A stretch of DNA of 64,000 nucleotides from Deinococcus sp. YIM 77859 (GCF_000745175.1 NZ_JQNI01000004.1:62001-126000); one strand, 5' to 3'; counted from the stretch's first letter, positions 35,364-44,126 are shown. Notes: generated from the sequence alone by a model not told the origin. Translations and numbers: made by a program.

Positions 35364-36485
35364 TCAGGGGAGCGTGGGTACGGCGGTACCCTCCCGTTCC
35401 ATCCCCACCGCCAGGGGCAGTTCCACCCCGAACGTCGTCCCCTTCCCCTCGGCGCTCATCACCCGGATCGACCCGCCCATCGCCTCGATCAGGTGCCGGG
35501 AGACGGTCAGGCCCACCCCCGCCCCGACGCTCTCCTCCGCGTCCCGGGCGCGGGACTTGTCCGAGCGGTAAAAGCGCTCGAAGACGTGCGGCAGGTCCTG
35601 CGGGGCGATGCCCTCGCCGGTGTCCTGCACGTCCACCCGGCCGCACCTGCCGTTCCCGTCCACGTAAACCGTCACGCCTCCCGTGGAGGTATGCCGGAGC
35701 GCGTTCGACAAGAGGTTGACCAGCACCTGCGTGACCCGGTCCGGGTCTGCGAACACCCGAACCTCCCGCCGCACGTCCAGTGCCAGGGATAGCCCCTTGT
35801 GCGCGAAGGGCCGCTCGAACTGAGCGCAGGCCGCGCGCACGAGTTCTGCCAGGTGAACCGGCCGCGGTACCACTGGAATCACGCCCGCCTCCGCCTGCGT
35901 CACCAGGGACAGGTCCTGCGTGAGCCGTTCCAGCCGCCGGATCTCCCGGATGAGGTCCGGCCCGGCCTCCTCGATGCGAAAGACGCCGTCGAGCAGCCCC
36001 TCGGTCAGTCCACGCATCCCAGTCAGGGGCGTCCGCAACTCGTGCGCGACCGTCCCGATCAGTTCCCGCCGCCGCACCTCCGTCGCCTCCAGGGCCTCCG
36101 CCATGCGGTTGAAGCTGCCGGTCAGCTCGCCGAGTTCGTCCCGGCCCATCTCCGGCAGCCGCTCGGCGTAGTGTCCTGCTGCGATGCGGGTGCTGGCATG
36201 GCTGACGCGTTTCACGGACCGCAGAATCTGTCGGCTGACAAAGGCACTCACCACCAGGGCCACCAGCAGCGTCGTGAAACTCGCCACCGCGAGGGCACTC
36301 CCGAACGCACCGGTGAAGCCCTCGGACAGTTGGCGGCGCATCTCCGGGATGTTGCGGATGCCGAACATTTGGACCATCTGCTCAATGTGCGTGTGGTAGA
36401 AGAGCGGGGCCGTCCACTCCGCGATCACGATCATCGTCGTGGCGGACAGGGCGATCACCGCCAGGTACGAGAGCAGCAGCTTCAC
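35364..36485 (-). CDS. Sensor histidine kinase
   Basis: About 373 residues from GTG 36485; no ATG is available. Two membrane helices (about 5-25 and 75-95) flank a loop with His and Met (FYHTHIEQMVQMFGIRN). HAMP follows, then HisKA with AHELRTPLTG and an HATPase domain with NLLSNALRHTS, DTGEGIAPQDL and GAGVGLTVSRH. It lies 25 nt after its response regulator on the same strand. The signal is unknown; the neighbours are redox and copper proteins. Confidence 0.9.
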   Translation of the reverse strand: MKLLLSYLAVIALSATTMIVIAEWTAPLFYHTHIEQMVQMFGIRNIPEMRRQLSEGFTGAFGSALAVASFTTLLVALVVSAFVSRQILRSVKRVSHASTRIAAGHYAERLPEMGRDELGELTGSFNRMAEALEATEVRRRELIGTVAHELRTPLTGMRGLTEGLLDGVFRIEEAGPDLIREIRRLERLTQDLSLVTQAEAGVIPVVPRPVHLAELVRAACAQFERPFAHKGLSLALDVRREVRVFADPDRVTQVLVNLLSNALRHTSTGGVTVYVDGNGRCGRVDVQDTGEGIAPQDLPHVFERFYRSDKSRARDAEESVGAGVGLTVSRHLIEAMGGSIRVMSAEGKGTTFGVELPLAVGMEREGTAVPTLP

Positions 36486-36510
36486 TCTCAGGCCCAGACC
36501 AGAAGTGGGC

Positions 36511-37191
36511 TTACTCGGCGCGGCCAAAGCGGTACCCCACCCCCCGCACGGCGTGAATGAACCGCGGCGACTGCCCGGACTCTCCCAGATGCTTGCGCAG
36601 GCTGACCAGGTGCACGTCCACCACACGGTCCACGCCCGGGAAGTCCTCTCCCCACACCCGCTTGATCAGCTCGTTGCGGGTGAACACCCGCCCCGGCGCC
36701 CTGGCGAGTTCGTACAGCAGGTCGAACTCCAGCGCGCTGAGGTCCAGCGCTTGCCCGGCCAGGCTCACCGTGCGCGTCACCGGGTCCACCCGCAGGTCCT
36801 CGTACACCGCGGGGAGGGGCGCCGCCTCACCGGAGGTGCGCCGCAGGACCGCCTTCACGCGCGCCACCAGTTCCCGCGGGCTGAACGGCTTGACCACGTA
36901 ATCGTCCGCGCCCAGTTCCAGGCCGAGGATCCGGTCGAACTCCTCCCCGCGGGCGGTGAGCAGGATGACCGGCACGTTGGAGGAGGCCCGGAGGCGCTTG
37001 CAGACGTCCAGGCCGCTCATCTTCGGCAGCATCACGTCCAGCACGACGAGCGCCAGGCCACCTGCTTCCGCTTGCCGCAGACCGTCGATGCCGTCCGCCG
37101 CCGTTCGCACCTGAAACCCTTCGCGTTCCAGGTACGCCGAGGCGACCTTGCGCACGCTCGGCTCGTCGTCCACCACCAGCACGGTACTCAT
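36511..37191 (-). CDS. OmpR-family response regulator
   Basis: 226 residues: receiver domain with VDDEPSVRKV, phospho-Asp in VVLDVMLPKMSG and Lys in VVKPFSPREL, then winged helix (LEFDLLYELARAPGRVFTRN, VDVHLVSLRKHLGES). It precedes the kinase gene. It belongs to a different branch from the two near-identical regulators at 9885 and 58691. GGAAAG lies 4 nt before the ATG. Confidence 0.93.
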   Translation of the reverse strand: MSTVLVVDDEPSVRKVASAYLEREGFQVRTAADGIDGLRQAEAGGLALVVLDVMLPKMSGLDVCKRLRASSNVPVILLTARGEEFDRILGLELGADDYVVKPFSPRELVARVKAVLRRTSGEAAPLPAVYEDLRVDPVTRTVSLAGQALDLSALEFDLLYELARAPGRVFTRNELIKRVWGEDFPGVDRVVDVHLVSLRKHLGESGQSPRFIHAVRGVGYRFGRAE

Positions 37192-37231
37192 GCTTCTTTC
37201 CAGTATGTCAGGCGGGGGACGGCGCGCACCA

Positions 37232-37786
37232 TCAGAAGCGGACGCCGATTCGCCGGGCGCTGTTCCAGAGGTCCTCGCGGGTGAAGGGCCCGTTGTGTTT
37301 CTCGCGGATCACGCCGCTGGCATCGATGAAGAACGTCTCCGGAATGCCCGCCACCCCGTAGTCGATGGCGACCCGGGACTGCCGGTCCACCATGCTGGGG
37401 TACGGCACGGCGAACTCCCGCACGAAGGCCCGCGCCGCGTCCGGCTGATCCTGGAAGACCACGCCCACCATCGTGAGGTTCTGGGCATCTCGTGCGAATT
37501 CACCCAGCATCGGGGCTTCCTCCCGGCAGGGCACGCACCACGATGCCCAGAAGTTCACGACCAGCGGCTGCCCGAGGTGGTCCTGCAACCGGAACGGCTG
37601 GCCGTCGAGGGTGACGAGCGTGAAGTCGGGGGCGGGTTTTCCCACCCGTGGGGACTTCGCTTCCTTGTTGGGGCGCAGGAGGGCAACGGCCAGCACGGCG
37701 ACCATGATCGCCGCGAGCACCGGGGGCAGCCAGCGCCGCACGCCGCCTGTCCGGCGAGGTTCAGTCGGGGAAGCGTTCGGGGGCAC
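37232..37786 (-). CDS. TlpA/ResA-type membrane thiol-disulfide protein
   Basis: 184 residues: one N-terminal anchor (about 19-40) and a thioredoxin fold with [15 protein letters not shown] and cis-Pro [14 protein letters not shown]. It closely resembles the protein at 15779 (same length, same VGKPAPDF entry). It overlaps the upstream DUF3105 gene by 26 nt, so it is cotranslated with it. It likely reduces cysteines in exported metal or haem proteins. Confidence 0.92.
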   Translation of the reverse strand: MPPNASPTEPRRTGGVRRWLPPVLAAIMVAVLAVALLRPNKEAKSPRVGKPAPDFTLVTLDGQPFRLQDHLGQPLVVNFWASWCVPCREEAPMLGEFARDAQNLTMVGVVFQDQPDAARAFVREFAVPYPSMVDRQSRVAIDYGVAGIPETFFIDASGVIREKHNGPFTREDLWNSARRIGVRF

Positions 37787-38315
37787 GATTCTTGTACCGT
37801 TCGATGAAGTCCACGATCTTCGCCTCGGCCAGCGTGTCCAGGGTGTACAGTCTGCGCCAGGCGGTCAGGGCCAGCGGCACCTCCAGCTTGGAATCCGGCG
37901 CGACGACCGTCTTGTTCGGGAAGCGCCGCTGAATGTCCTCCAGCTTCGCGACGTCGCCCTTCAGGAGCGAGGGGTTGTACTGGATGACCACGCCACCGTG
38001 TTCCAGATTGTGGACCAGGGTTTCGGGGGCGATCTCGTACACGAAGGTGCCCCAGGGCTGCGGCCGCACGTAGTGCCAGCCACTGGTGGCGGGGAAGGAG
38101 TTGTAGGGGGGGTGCTGAGCACCGAAAGCGATGTGTTGCTGGCCCTGGTTGGGGAAGGTCTGGCCCAGTTCTCCGGCCCCTCCACCGGAACGGGCCCACC
38201 AGGCCCCGCCCCCCAGGGCCAGCAACACCGCTCCCACCAGCACCCCCGGCCACGGACTCCGGCGCTGCGGCTTTGACGAGAACTTTGGAGGCTGCTTACT
38301 GAAAGCCTTCGACAT
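37761..38315 (-). CDS. DUF3105 membrane-anchored protein
   Basis: 184 residues. ATG 38315 is 6 nt after TAGTTT (38322-38327), so a leaderless start is likely. A basic N-tail and one membrane helix (GVLVGAVLLALGGGAWWA) precede the DUF3105 domain with HPPYNSFPATSGWHY, VHNLEHGGVVIQYNP and LTAWRRLYTLD. Here the anchor is a helix, whereas the relative at 30016 is a lipoprotein. It heads a unit with a TlpA-like gene. Confidence 0.87.
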   Translation of the reverse strand: MSKAFSKQPPKFSSKPQRRSPWPGVLVGAVLLALGGGAWWARSGGGAGELGQTFPNQGQQHIAFGAQHPPYNSFPATSGWHYVRPQPWGTFVYEIAPETLVHNLEHGGVVIQYNPSLLKGDVAKLEDIQRRFPNKTVVAPDSKLEVPLALTAWRRLYTLDTLAEAKIVDFIERYKNRAPERFPD

Positions 38316-38327
38316 TCCCGCAAACTA

Positions 38328-38540
38328 CGAATGTTGTGTTCAAAAAGAATAAAGGGCCTCACGGCGGAGTTTCTCGCCAGCCACTCCACTTACAGCGACT
38401 CAGCACCGGGGCGTTTCCGCTAGACGGTTCAACGCCCCCTCGGTGGAACAGGCTGCCTCGAGAAGCTCTCGGCCGCGTGCGGCTGCGGAGAGAACAGCTG
38501 AGTTGCAGGACCCGGGGCCAACGCCATGGGACGGCCAGCG
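38328..38540. other. Gap, nothing recognised
   Basis: No frame with coding character or strong hairpin is seen between the DUF3105 promoter and the end of the SCO1-like gene. Confidence 0.3.
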
Positions 38541-39131
38541 TCACGAGTAAGCATCGATCAGGTGAGGCAGGTCACGTGTCAATGTCCCGTCCATGACGTC
38601 CAGGGGGAAATAAAAGCGGCGGAAGTGTCCGTCCTGGTCGACGATGGCGATGGAATCACCGTGGTTGATCTGCCCGCCGGGTTCGCGGTAGGCATGGACG
38701 TAGAAACCCTGCCGCGTCACGTCCAGTGCCTGCTCGGTTCCGGTCAGGCCACGGAAGGTGTTCGGGAACATATGAAGATATTTGCGCAGTCTGCTGGGCG
38801 TGTCGGTTCCCGGATCAACCGTTACCAGAATGATCCGCAGGCGCGCCCGGTGAGCAGGTGTGAGTCGCGCGGCTGCCTCGGCAAGGCCCTTCAGGACGAT
38901 GGGGGTCAGGTTTGGACAGCGCGTGTACCCAAACACGACGACGCGCGTCTGGCCAGCCCAGTCGGAGAGGCGGTGAGTCCGGTTGTCCTGGCCGGTCAGC
39001 GGCACATCCGGGACGAGGGGCCGCGTGTCCACTTCGCTCCCCCCCAGCGGCATGAGGTACGCGCGTTGCACCAACACGCCGCTCAAGACCAGGGCCACGG
39101 CGAGCAACAGGGCTGTCAGGAGGCGGGACAT
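38541..39131 (-). CDS. SCO1/SenC homologue with altered copper motif
   Basis: 196 residues with an N-terminal membrane helix and the SCO fold (RVVVFGYTRCPNLTPIVL, VTVDPGTDTPSRLRKYLHMF, INHGDSIAIVDQDG). The usual CPxxCP motif reads CPNLTP, so the second Cys is lost while the first Cys and the His remain. Copper delivery by the standard three-ligand site is not possible; a single-thiol or regulatory role is conceivable. Its start lies 16 nt inside the LysM-M23 gene. Compare the intact SCO at 27844. Confidence 0.85.
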   Translation of the reverse strand: MSRLLTALLLAVALVLSGVLVQRAYLMPLGGSEVDTRPLVPDVPLTGQDNRTHRLSDWAGQTRVVVFGYTRCPNLTPIVLKGLAEAAARLTPAHRARLRIILVTVDPGTDTPSRLRKYLHMFPNTFRGLTGTEQALDVTRQGFYVHAYREPGGQINHGDSIAIVDQDGHFRRFYFPLDVMDGTLTRDLPHLIDAYS

Positions 39132-39805
39132 GAACGCCGGGTGGAGTCCGCCAGCTGGAACGCTGCTGGGTTGAGCGGAACCGAGTCGCGGTAGAGGCGG
39201 TAGTCAAGATGAGGGCCGGTGCTGTGTCCGGTGGAGCCGACGCGGGCGATGACCTCCCCGCGAGTCACCTGCTGTCCCACGCGCACGAGATTTCTGCTGT
39301 TGTGGCTGTAGCGGCTGGTGAGCCCATCACCGTGGGCCAGGACGATGGTCCAACCCCACCCGCTCACCGTATCCAGCCGTGACTCGACGACCACTCCAGT
39401 TGCCGGGGCGATGATAGGCGAGCCAACCGGGGCCGCGATGTCGAGGCCCGGATGTCCCGGGCGAAAGTACGTGGTGATCACGCCTGCCAGGGGTACGGTT
39501 GCGGCGCTGGAGCGAAAGCCGGCCGTCCGGATGACCTGTACCTGTGCGGGTGAGCGTGAAGCACTCCTCGCTGGGAGGGGCAGGTGCAGCGACTGGCCGA
39601 CCTGCAGCGCACGGGCGCGATCGACGGCAGGATTGGCTGCAAGCAGCGCGTCCAGACAGAGGTCGTGCTGCTGGGCAATGCGGCTCAGGGTATCACCGGC
39701 CTGGACCGTATAGGTTGTATAGGTTGTGGTCGCAGCCGACGCGGGTGCCATGAACAACAGACACGTGAGGGCCCACGAGCGATGCAGCTTAGACAGGAGA
39801 AACAC
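39116..39805 (-). CDS. Secreted LysM-M23 peptidase (paralogue 3)
   Basis: About 229 residues from GTG 39805, giving the signal peptide VFLLSKLHRSWALTCLLFMA. A longer start at GTG 39847 is possible. A single LysM (TYTVQAGDTLSRIAQQHDL) is followed by the M23 domain (HPGLDIAAPVGSP, GPHLDYRLYRD). It is more divergent than the other two paralogues and has lost one LysM. The C-terminus overlaps the SCO1-like gene start. Confidence 0.88.
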   Translation of the reverse strand: MFLLSKLHRSWALTCLLFMAPASAATTTYTTYTVQAGDTLSRIAQQHDLCLDALLAANPAVDRARALQVGQSLHLPLPARSASRSPAQVQVIRTAGFRSSAATVPLAGVITTYFRPGHPGLDIAAPVGSPIIAPATGVVVESRLDTVSGWGWTIVLAHGDGLTSRYSHNSRNLVRVGQQVTRGEVIARVGSTGHSTGPHLDYRLYRDSVPLNPAAFQLADSTRRSCPAS

Positions 39806-39846
39806 GCGGAATGGTTTACCACCCGTCCACGACAAAGTCACCTGCA

Positions 39847-39863
39847 CTTAACTAAGATTTAAC
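39847..39863. promoter_or_regulatory. 11-bp direct repeat near the third LysM-M23 gene
   Basis: CTTAAC (39847) and TTTAAC (39858) repeat with an 11-bp period, resembling the CTTTACAG/CTTAACGG pair at 58295. On the minus strand it lies about 40 nt upstream of the GTG 39805. Confidence 0.4.
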
Positions 39864-40241
39864 ATGAACATCGAAGGTCCTGAGGTTTAGCGCCCGTTGT
39901 TACCGAAAGTGACCATTGTTCACCTCCGGCGCGCCGACGACCCACAGGATGATTCCTGCGCGTGTTGCCCGTCCATCCTGCGCGATGGGGCGATGTCCTG
40001 GGTAGACTGCTCGGGCGCCTTCCCAAACGTCGCTTGGCCCTCCAATGGTCCTCTTTACCAGGAACGGCTGGCGTGGATCGATAGCCCATGGACTGTCTCA
40101 TGCGGCACGCCAGACGACACAAGCGCGTTGGCGTCTCCTGCCAGGCAGAACGCCGCATGCCGCTTCCCCTCTGAACGGTCCGTATGGGTGAACAGTTCAA
40201 GCTTTATTCGGGCTGAACATGTCCCTGGTACTGATTAGTCC
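39864..40241. other. Gap, no supported gene
   Basis: Open frames on both strands have poor composition and no ribosome-binding sites. A possible promoter for the next unit lies near 40229 (TACTGAT). Confidence 0.3.
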
Positions 40242-40310
40242 ATGACCGCTGCACAACTCCACGTTCCCAGCCACCATCCGGAGCGTTCCTCGTTCGTGCG
40301 GGTGGCGTGA
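40242..40310 (+). CDS. Possible 22-aa leader peptide
   Basis: ATG 40242 opens 22 codons (MTAAQLHVPSHHPERSSFVR...) ending TGA at 40308-40310, 1 nt before the GTG of the reductase gene. Tight spacing suggests translational coupling. The peptide has three His residues. It may instead be an untranslated leader. Confidence 0.35.
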   Translation: MTAAQLHVPSHHPERSSFVRVA

Positions 40311-40311
40311 C

Positions 40312-41061
40312 GTGGCCTGCAACTGCGAGTGCGCCTGCTGCAAGCCGCAGTTTGCCGTGCAGGTGCTGGAGACTTGGCAGGAAACACCCACCATCCCTGT
40401 GGTGCGGATCGCTAAACCTGATCCGTTCCACTTCCGGGCGGGACAGTATGCACAGCTCAAGCTGAAACTCCAACCATCCACCCTCGGCGGACCATCGCCC
40501 GTTGCGGGCCGCATGCTTTCCATGGCCTCGTCGCCCACCCGGCCGTACCTGGAATTTGCCGTCCGCATGTCAGGCAGCTCCTTCAAGCGCACCTTTCAAC
40601 AGTTGCAGGTGGGCGACGAGGTGTTGATCAGCGGCCCAGCCGGCAGTTTCGTGATTGACCCTGCGGAGCACCTGGTGCTGCTGTCTGGCGGGGTGGGCAT
40701 CACGCCGCTTAAAAGCATCGCGGAGTACGCGGCGGACCTGCGTCTGCCCATGCGACTCACGCTGCTGTACAGCAACCGGGACACCAGTGAGATGGCGTAT
40801 GCACAAGCCCTCGCTGAACTCGCCGGGCGCAATCCTCTCTTTCGGGTCATTCACACCCTCACGCGCGAACCGGGTACGTGCTGGTCGGGCCAGCGTGGAC
40901 GCGTCGACGCCGCCCTGATTCAGCAGCATGTGGTTGACCTGGACCGCGCGGTCTTCTTTCTGTGTGGACCGCCGGGTCTCGTCCGGGGGCTTCACGCGAC
41001 GCTCAACGAACTTGGCGTGACGGATGAACGCATCCGTTCTGAGGACTTCACAGGGTATTGA
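40312..41061 (+). CDS. Ferredoxin-NADP reductase-like protein with Cys-rich N-terminus
   Basis: 249 residues. After an N-terminal cluster of five cysteines (MACNCECACCKPQF) comes an FNR module: FAD motif RMLSMASSPTRPY, phosphate/nicotinamide motif LLSGGVGITPLKS, FFLCGPPGLV, and the closing EDFTGY. It should transfer electrons between NAD(P)H and a small redox partner, via FAD. The Cys-rich head may hold a metal or iron-sulfur cluster or accept electrons. Cytosolic. A truncated histidine kinase gene follows 54 nt later. Confidence 0.88.
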   Translation: MACNCECACCKPQFAVQVLETWQETPTIPVVRIAKPDPFHFRAGQYAQLKLKLQPSTLGGPSPVAGRMLSMASSPTRPYLEFAVRMSGSSFKRTFQQLQVGDEVLISGPAGSFVIDPAEHLVLLSGGVGITPLKSIAEYAADLRLPMRLTLLYSNRDTSEMAYAQALAELAGRNPLFRVIHTLTREPGTCWSGQRGRVDAALIQQHVVDLDRAVFFLCGPPGLVRGLHATLNELGVTDERIRSEDFTGY

Positions 41062-41797
41062 GCGCAGGGGCGCAGGATCTCCGCTCGCCCAGACTTTCCA
41101 TGTCCTGCAGGAGCTGTGACTGAGATGGGTGACACCGGCGGACCTCAGAACGTGAAACGGCAGGACGTGGCCATGAACGCGGACTCGGCGGAAATCAAGT
41201 TCCCCCGCGAGTGGGCGGCAGCACTGTCGCATGAAGTGCGGACGCCCTTGGCGGGTATCCGCGGGTACGTCGAAGGCCTGGCCGACGGCGTTCTGAGCGG
41301 TGAGGACGCCCACCGCGGCGTGCTGCGCGAGGTGAGGCGGCTGGACGGGCTGGCCGCGGACCTGGCCTTACTGGCCGCGTCGAGCGCCGACACGCTGCCC
41401 CTCGACCCGCGTGTGTTCTCGCTGGGTGAACTTCTGGTTCCCCTGATGGAGCAGTACGCCACACTCGCCCAGGCGCAGCGGACGGCCGCGGTCCTCGAGG
41501 GGAACCTGGGCGCGACTGCCTTCGCTGATCCGCGGTATGTCGGCGTGGCGCTGTCAGCAGCGCTTCATAACGCTGTGTGCCATACCCCGGGTGGTCGCGT
41601 GACCATCACCGGTCAGCGGCGAGGGACGTGCGCAGTGGTGGTCATCGCGGACAGTGGCCACGGCTGCACCGAGGTGGAACTGGCCCGTGCCTTTGCCCCC
41701 TTTTTCCGAGGGGATGAGTCGCGCACACGCGCCCACGGTGACGTTGCCCCCGTTTTGAGGTCCAGCGCTGCCACCCCAGGTAGAACAGGGGGAGCGT

Positions 41798-42067
41798 ATG
41801 GGTAAGGAACGACACAGTGAGGAGAAGGTCCTCGAAATCCTCGGGCGGATCGAGAACGGTGAAGCCATCGCTGCCGTGAGCCGCTCCACGGGCATCAGCC
41901 GCAAGACCATCCAGAACTGGAAGGCCACCTACAGCCGTCAACCCAAAACCGACGACGCCAAGCGGCTTAAACAGCTTGAAGACGAAAATGCTCGGCTGAA
42001 GAAGCTGGTCGCCGACCTGGCCCTCGACAACGCGATGTTGAAAGACGTCGTGGGAAAGAAGTGGTAG
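41798..42067 (+). CDS. IS3-family transposase OrfA
   Basis: 89 residues: an N-terminal helix-turn-helix (EKVLEILGRIENGEA, ISRKTIQNWKATY) and a C-terminal leucine-zipper coil (LKQLEDENARLKKLVADLAL) for OrfA/OrfAB multimerisation. The stop overlaps orfB, which is in the -1 frame, so a programmed frameshift near AAAGAAG is expected to make the OrfAB transposase. Confidence 0.93.
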   Translation: MGKERHSEEKVLEILGRIENGEAIAAVSRSTGISRKTIQNWKATYSRQPKTDDAKRLKQLEDENARLKKLVADLALDNAMLKDVVGKKW

Positions 42068-42882
42068 CGCCCGTGCAGCGCCGTGAAGCGGCGCGCTACC
42101 TCCAGAGCCATCACGGCGTCAGCGAACGTCGAGCATGCCGCGTGCTTGGTTTCGGCCGTTCCTCGCATCGCTACAAGGTTCGCAAAAATGATCAACAGTT
42201 GGGGGCGCGACTGGCAAAACTCGCCCAGGAGCGGCCTCGATTCGGATACCGACGACTGGAGGTGTTGTTGCGCCGCGAGGGTGAGGTCGTCAACCACAAG
42301 CGGGTCTACCGCGTCTACAAAGCGCTCGACCTGACTGTCAGGAAAAAGACCCGCAGAAAGCGGGTCGTGCAGCGTCGCACGCCGCTGTCAGTACCGACAG
42401 CGGCCAATCAGCGCTGGAGCACCGACTTCGTGAGCGACCAGCTCGCCAGTGGGCAGCGCTTTCGGGTGCTGAACGTGGTGGACGACTTCACGCGGGAGTG
42501 CGTGGTGTGCTTCGCCGACACCTCGATCACGGGCGACGGTGTCGCCCGTCTGCTGGCGGAGGCGATCAAAGAACGGGGCAAGCCCAAGGTCATCATCAGC
42601 GACAACGGCCCGGAGTTCACCAGTCGTGCCCTGGATGCTTGGGCACATCAGGAGGGGATCGAGCGGCATTTCATCGACCCAGGAAAACCCGTGCAGAACG
42701 CCTATATCGAGAGTTTCAACGGGCGCTTTCGGGACGAGTGCTTGGATCAGAATTGGTTCGTGAGCCTGCCTCAGGCCCGGTTGGTTCTGAGCGTGTGGCG
42801 ACGCGACTATAACGGGGTTCGGCCGCACAGCTCGTTGGATAACCTGGCACCGCAAGAGTTCGCCCGCCGTTCGACGGGCTGA
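42061..42882 (+). CDS. IS3-family transposase OrfB (DDE)
   Basis: 273 residues with an HTH_21-like N-terminus (RFGYRRLEVLLRREG) and an rve integrase core. The catalytic acids are visible as WSTDFVSDQ, IISDNGPEFTS and NAYIESFNGRFRD (D-D-35-E). It ends with the usual DYNGVRPHSSLDNLAP tail. Complete. Confidence 0.95.
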   Translation: MVAPVQRREAARYLQSHHGVSERRACRVLGFGRSSHRYKVRKNDQQLGARLAKLAQERPRFGYRRLEVLLRREGEVVNHKRVYRVYKALDLTVRKKTRRKRVVQRRTPLSVPTAANQRWSTDFVSDQLASGQRFRVLNVVDDFTRECVVCFADTSITGDGVARLLAEAIKERGKPKVIISDNGPEFTSRALDAWAHQEGIERHFIDPGKPVQNAYIESFNGRFRDECLDQNWFVSLPQARLVLSVWRRDYNGVRPHSSLDNLAPQEFARRSTG

Positions 42883-43076
42883 GGTAGGCTGCCATGAGGG
42901 GTCCAGGTTGGACCACAAAATGGGGCAGGCTCAACGGTGCCGGACCCGGCCTGGGCCTGACCGTGGCCCGCACCTTAATTCGTGCCATGCACGGCGAACT
43001 TTCTTTGAGCAGTCGTGGGCGAGGACTCGGAGCGCGGGTCCGATGCGTCCTCCCCACAACCGGCCCTTCGCCATGA

Positions 43077-43660
43077 CGTCCTGAGTTCCTGGGTGCCAGA
43101 CCTCTGCGAAGGGCCGGGGGCCAGGGCGGTGCAGGTCAGACACCTCCCGGCCCGTGCGGTGATCAAGGACGCGTTTCCACGCTCGCTTGTCTCTGCGGGT
43201 GCGTTGTGGCGCCCGAACCAAGAGGCGCAGGCCAGGCCCACAACACGCGTCTCTGGCCCTGACGGCAGGGAAGCTCTGGCTACGGGTGATCGACCTCAAG
43301 GAATGCCCAATGCCCCACTTTATCGAAGCTGAACACAAACTACGTACTGTTGCGGCAGTCAGAGCTGGAGGTCATGGCCAATTTGTACTGAAGCACAGGA
43401 GGAATGAGGTCATGCGGATCGGAGGCTGGCGCACCAGGGGAAGAGGGCAGCCCTTGAACGGGTCGTCTTGGGTGAGCCGCAGGCAAGCAGCCGAGCGGCG
43501 AACATGACACCCCTGCGCTGCTGCCCACCTGGTGAGGGGTTGCTCCGCCCAAAAGGAATGCGGGGGAACATCAACTTGAGGGTGATTGCATGCGACGGTG
43601 CCGTTTCGCCCGCAGCTGGAGCAGGCTGTCCCCGCTGTTCCACCTATGGGAGGGAAGGGC
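43077..43660 (+). other. Gap of 584 bp without a supported gene
   Basis: Several frames are open but none has a convincing start or composition. A short frame (MRSCGSEAGAPGEEGSP, near 43404) has AGGAGGA upstream but no other support. The stretch may hold decayed DNA next to the IS-disrupted gene. Confidence 0.3.
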
Positions 43661-44059
43661 ATGAACACGACGCAGTGGATCGTTACGCTGGTGGGCTTTG
43701 GTTTGATCGCCTGGATCGTCTGGTACTTCTGGTTGTACCGGCGGGAAAGCGTGCAGGCACACGCGAAGGAGGGGGGCATGCAGGAAATTGACGTGACGGT
43801 GAGGGGCGGGTACCAGCCCGCCGTGATCGAGGTGCAGGCCGGGCAGCCCGTCCGGCTGAACTTCACCCGGCGGGAGGCCAGTACCTGCGGGGAGGAAGTG
43901 GTCCTCCCGGCGTTCGGGCAGCGCGCGCACCTGCCGGAGAACCAGACCGTGCCCCTGGAGGTGACGCCCGCTCAGCCCGGCGAGTACGAATTCACCTGCG
44001 GGATGAACATGTACCGGGGCAAGATCGTCGCCCGCCAGGAGGGAGCAACGGTGAAGTAA
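43661..44059 (+). CDS. Membrane-anchored cupredoxin
   Basis: 132 residues. ATG 43661 follows GGGAGGG. One N-terminal helix (IVTLVGFGLIAWIVWYFWLY) is followed by a cupredoxin fold: DVTVRGGYQPAVIEVQAGQP, RREASTCGEEVVLP, and the C-terminal copper loop EFTCGMNMYRGKIV. The ligand loop Cys-Gly-Met-x-Met lacks the usual His, so copper binding would be Cys/Met-rich. It starts the copper cluster with Csp downstream. Outer face of the membrane. Confidence 0.87.
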   Translation: MNTTQWIVTLVGFGLIAWIVWYFWLYRRESVQAHAKEGGMQEIDVTVRGGYQPAVIEVQAGQPVRLNFTRREASTCGEEVVLPAFGQRAHLPENQTVPLEVTPAQPGEYEFTCGMNMYRGKIVARQEGATVK

Positions 44060-44126
44060 CAGGACACGCAGCAGGACCGGCTGGTGCCACCCGAACCCAA
44101 GCTCCTCAACGCCACGGGAGAATCAC

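Larger units (their letters stand above)
41739..42933 (+). mobile_element. IS3-family insertion sequence, 1195 bp
   Basis: Ends are imperfect inverted repeats beginning TGA-N3-TGCCCC at both sides (left from 41739, right ending 42933), continuing TTTTG-A/T-GGTCC. The target duplication is ACGG at 41735-41738 and 42934-42937. It holds overlapping orfA and orfB in the IS3 layout. Intact and probably still mobile. Confidence 0.93.
41116..43076 (+). pseudogene. Histidine kinase interrupted by an insertion sequence
   Basis: The 5' part (to 41738) encodes a soluble kinase core without membrane helices: HisKA with LSHEVRTPLAGIRGYVEG and HATPase up to FFRGDESRTRAH. The 3' part (from 42934) continues GAGPGLGLTVARTLIRAMHG to a stop at 43076. 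Removing the IS3-family element plus one 4-bp duplication restores the frame exactly (RTRAHGAGPGLG). It is a simple, recent inactivation. The N-terminal half lacks a clear sensor, so the kinase may have been an accessory to the reductase before it. Confidence 0.9.

Noticed and set aside
39897..40238. 113-codon frame before the reductase leader
   Set aside because: No signal, motif or ribosome-binding site; other strand equally open.
43015..43332. Plus-strand frame of 105 codons after the interrupted kinase
   Set aside because: It starts inside the kinase tail, has no ribosome-binding site, and composition is poor.
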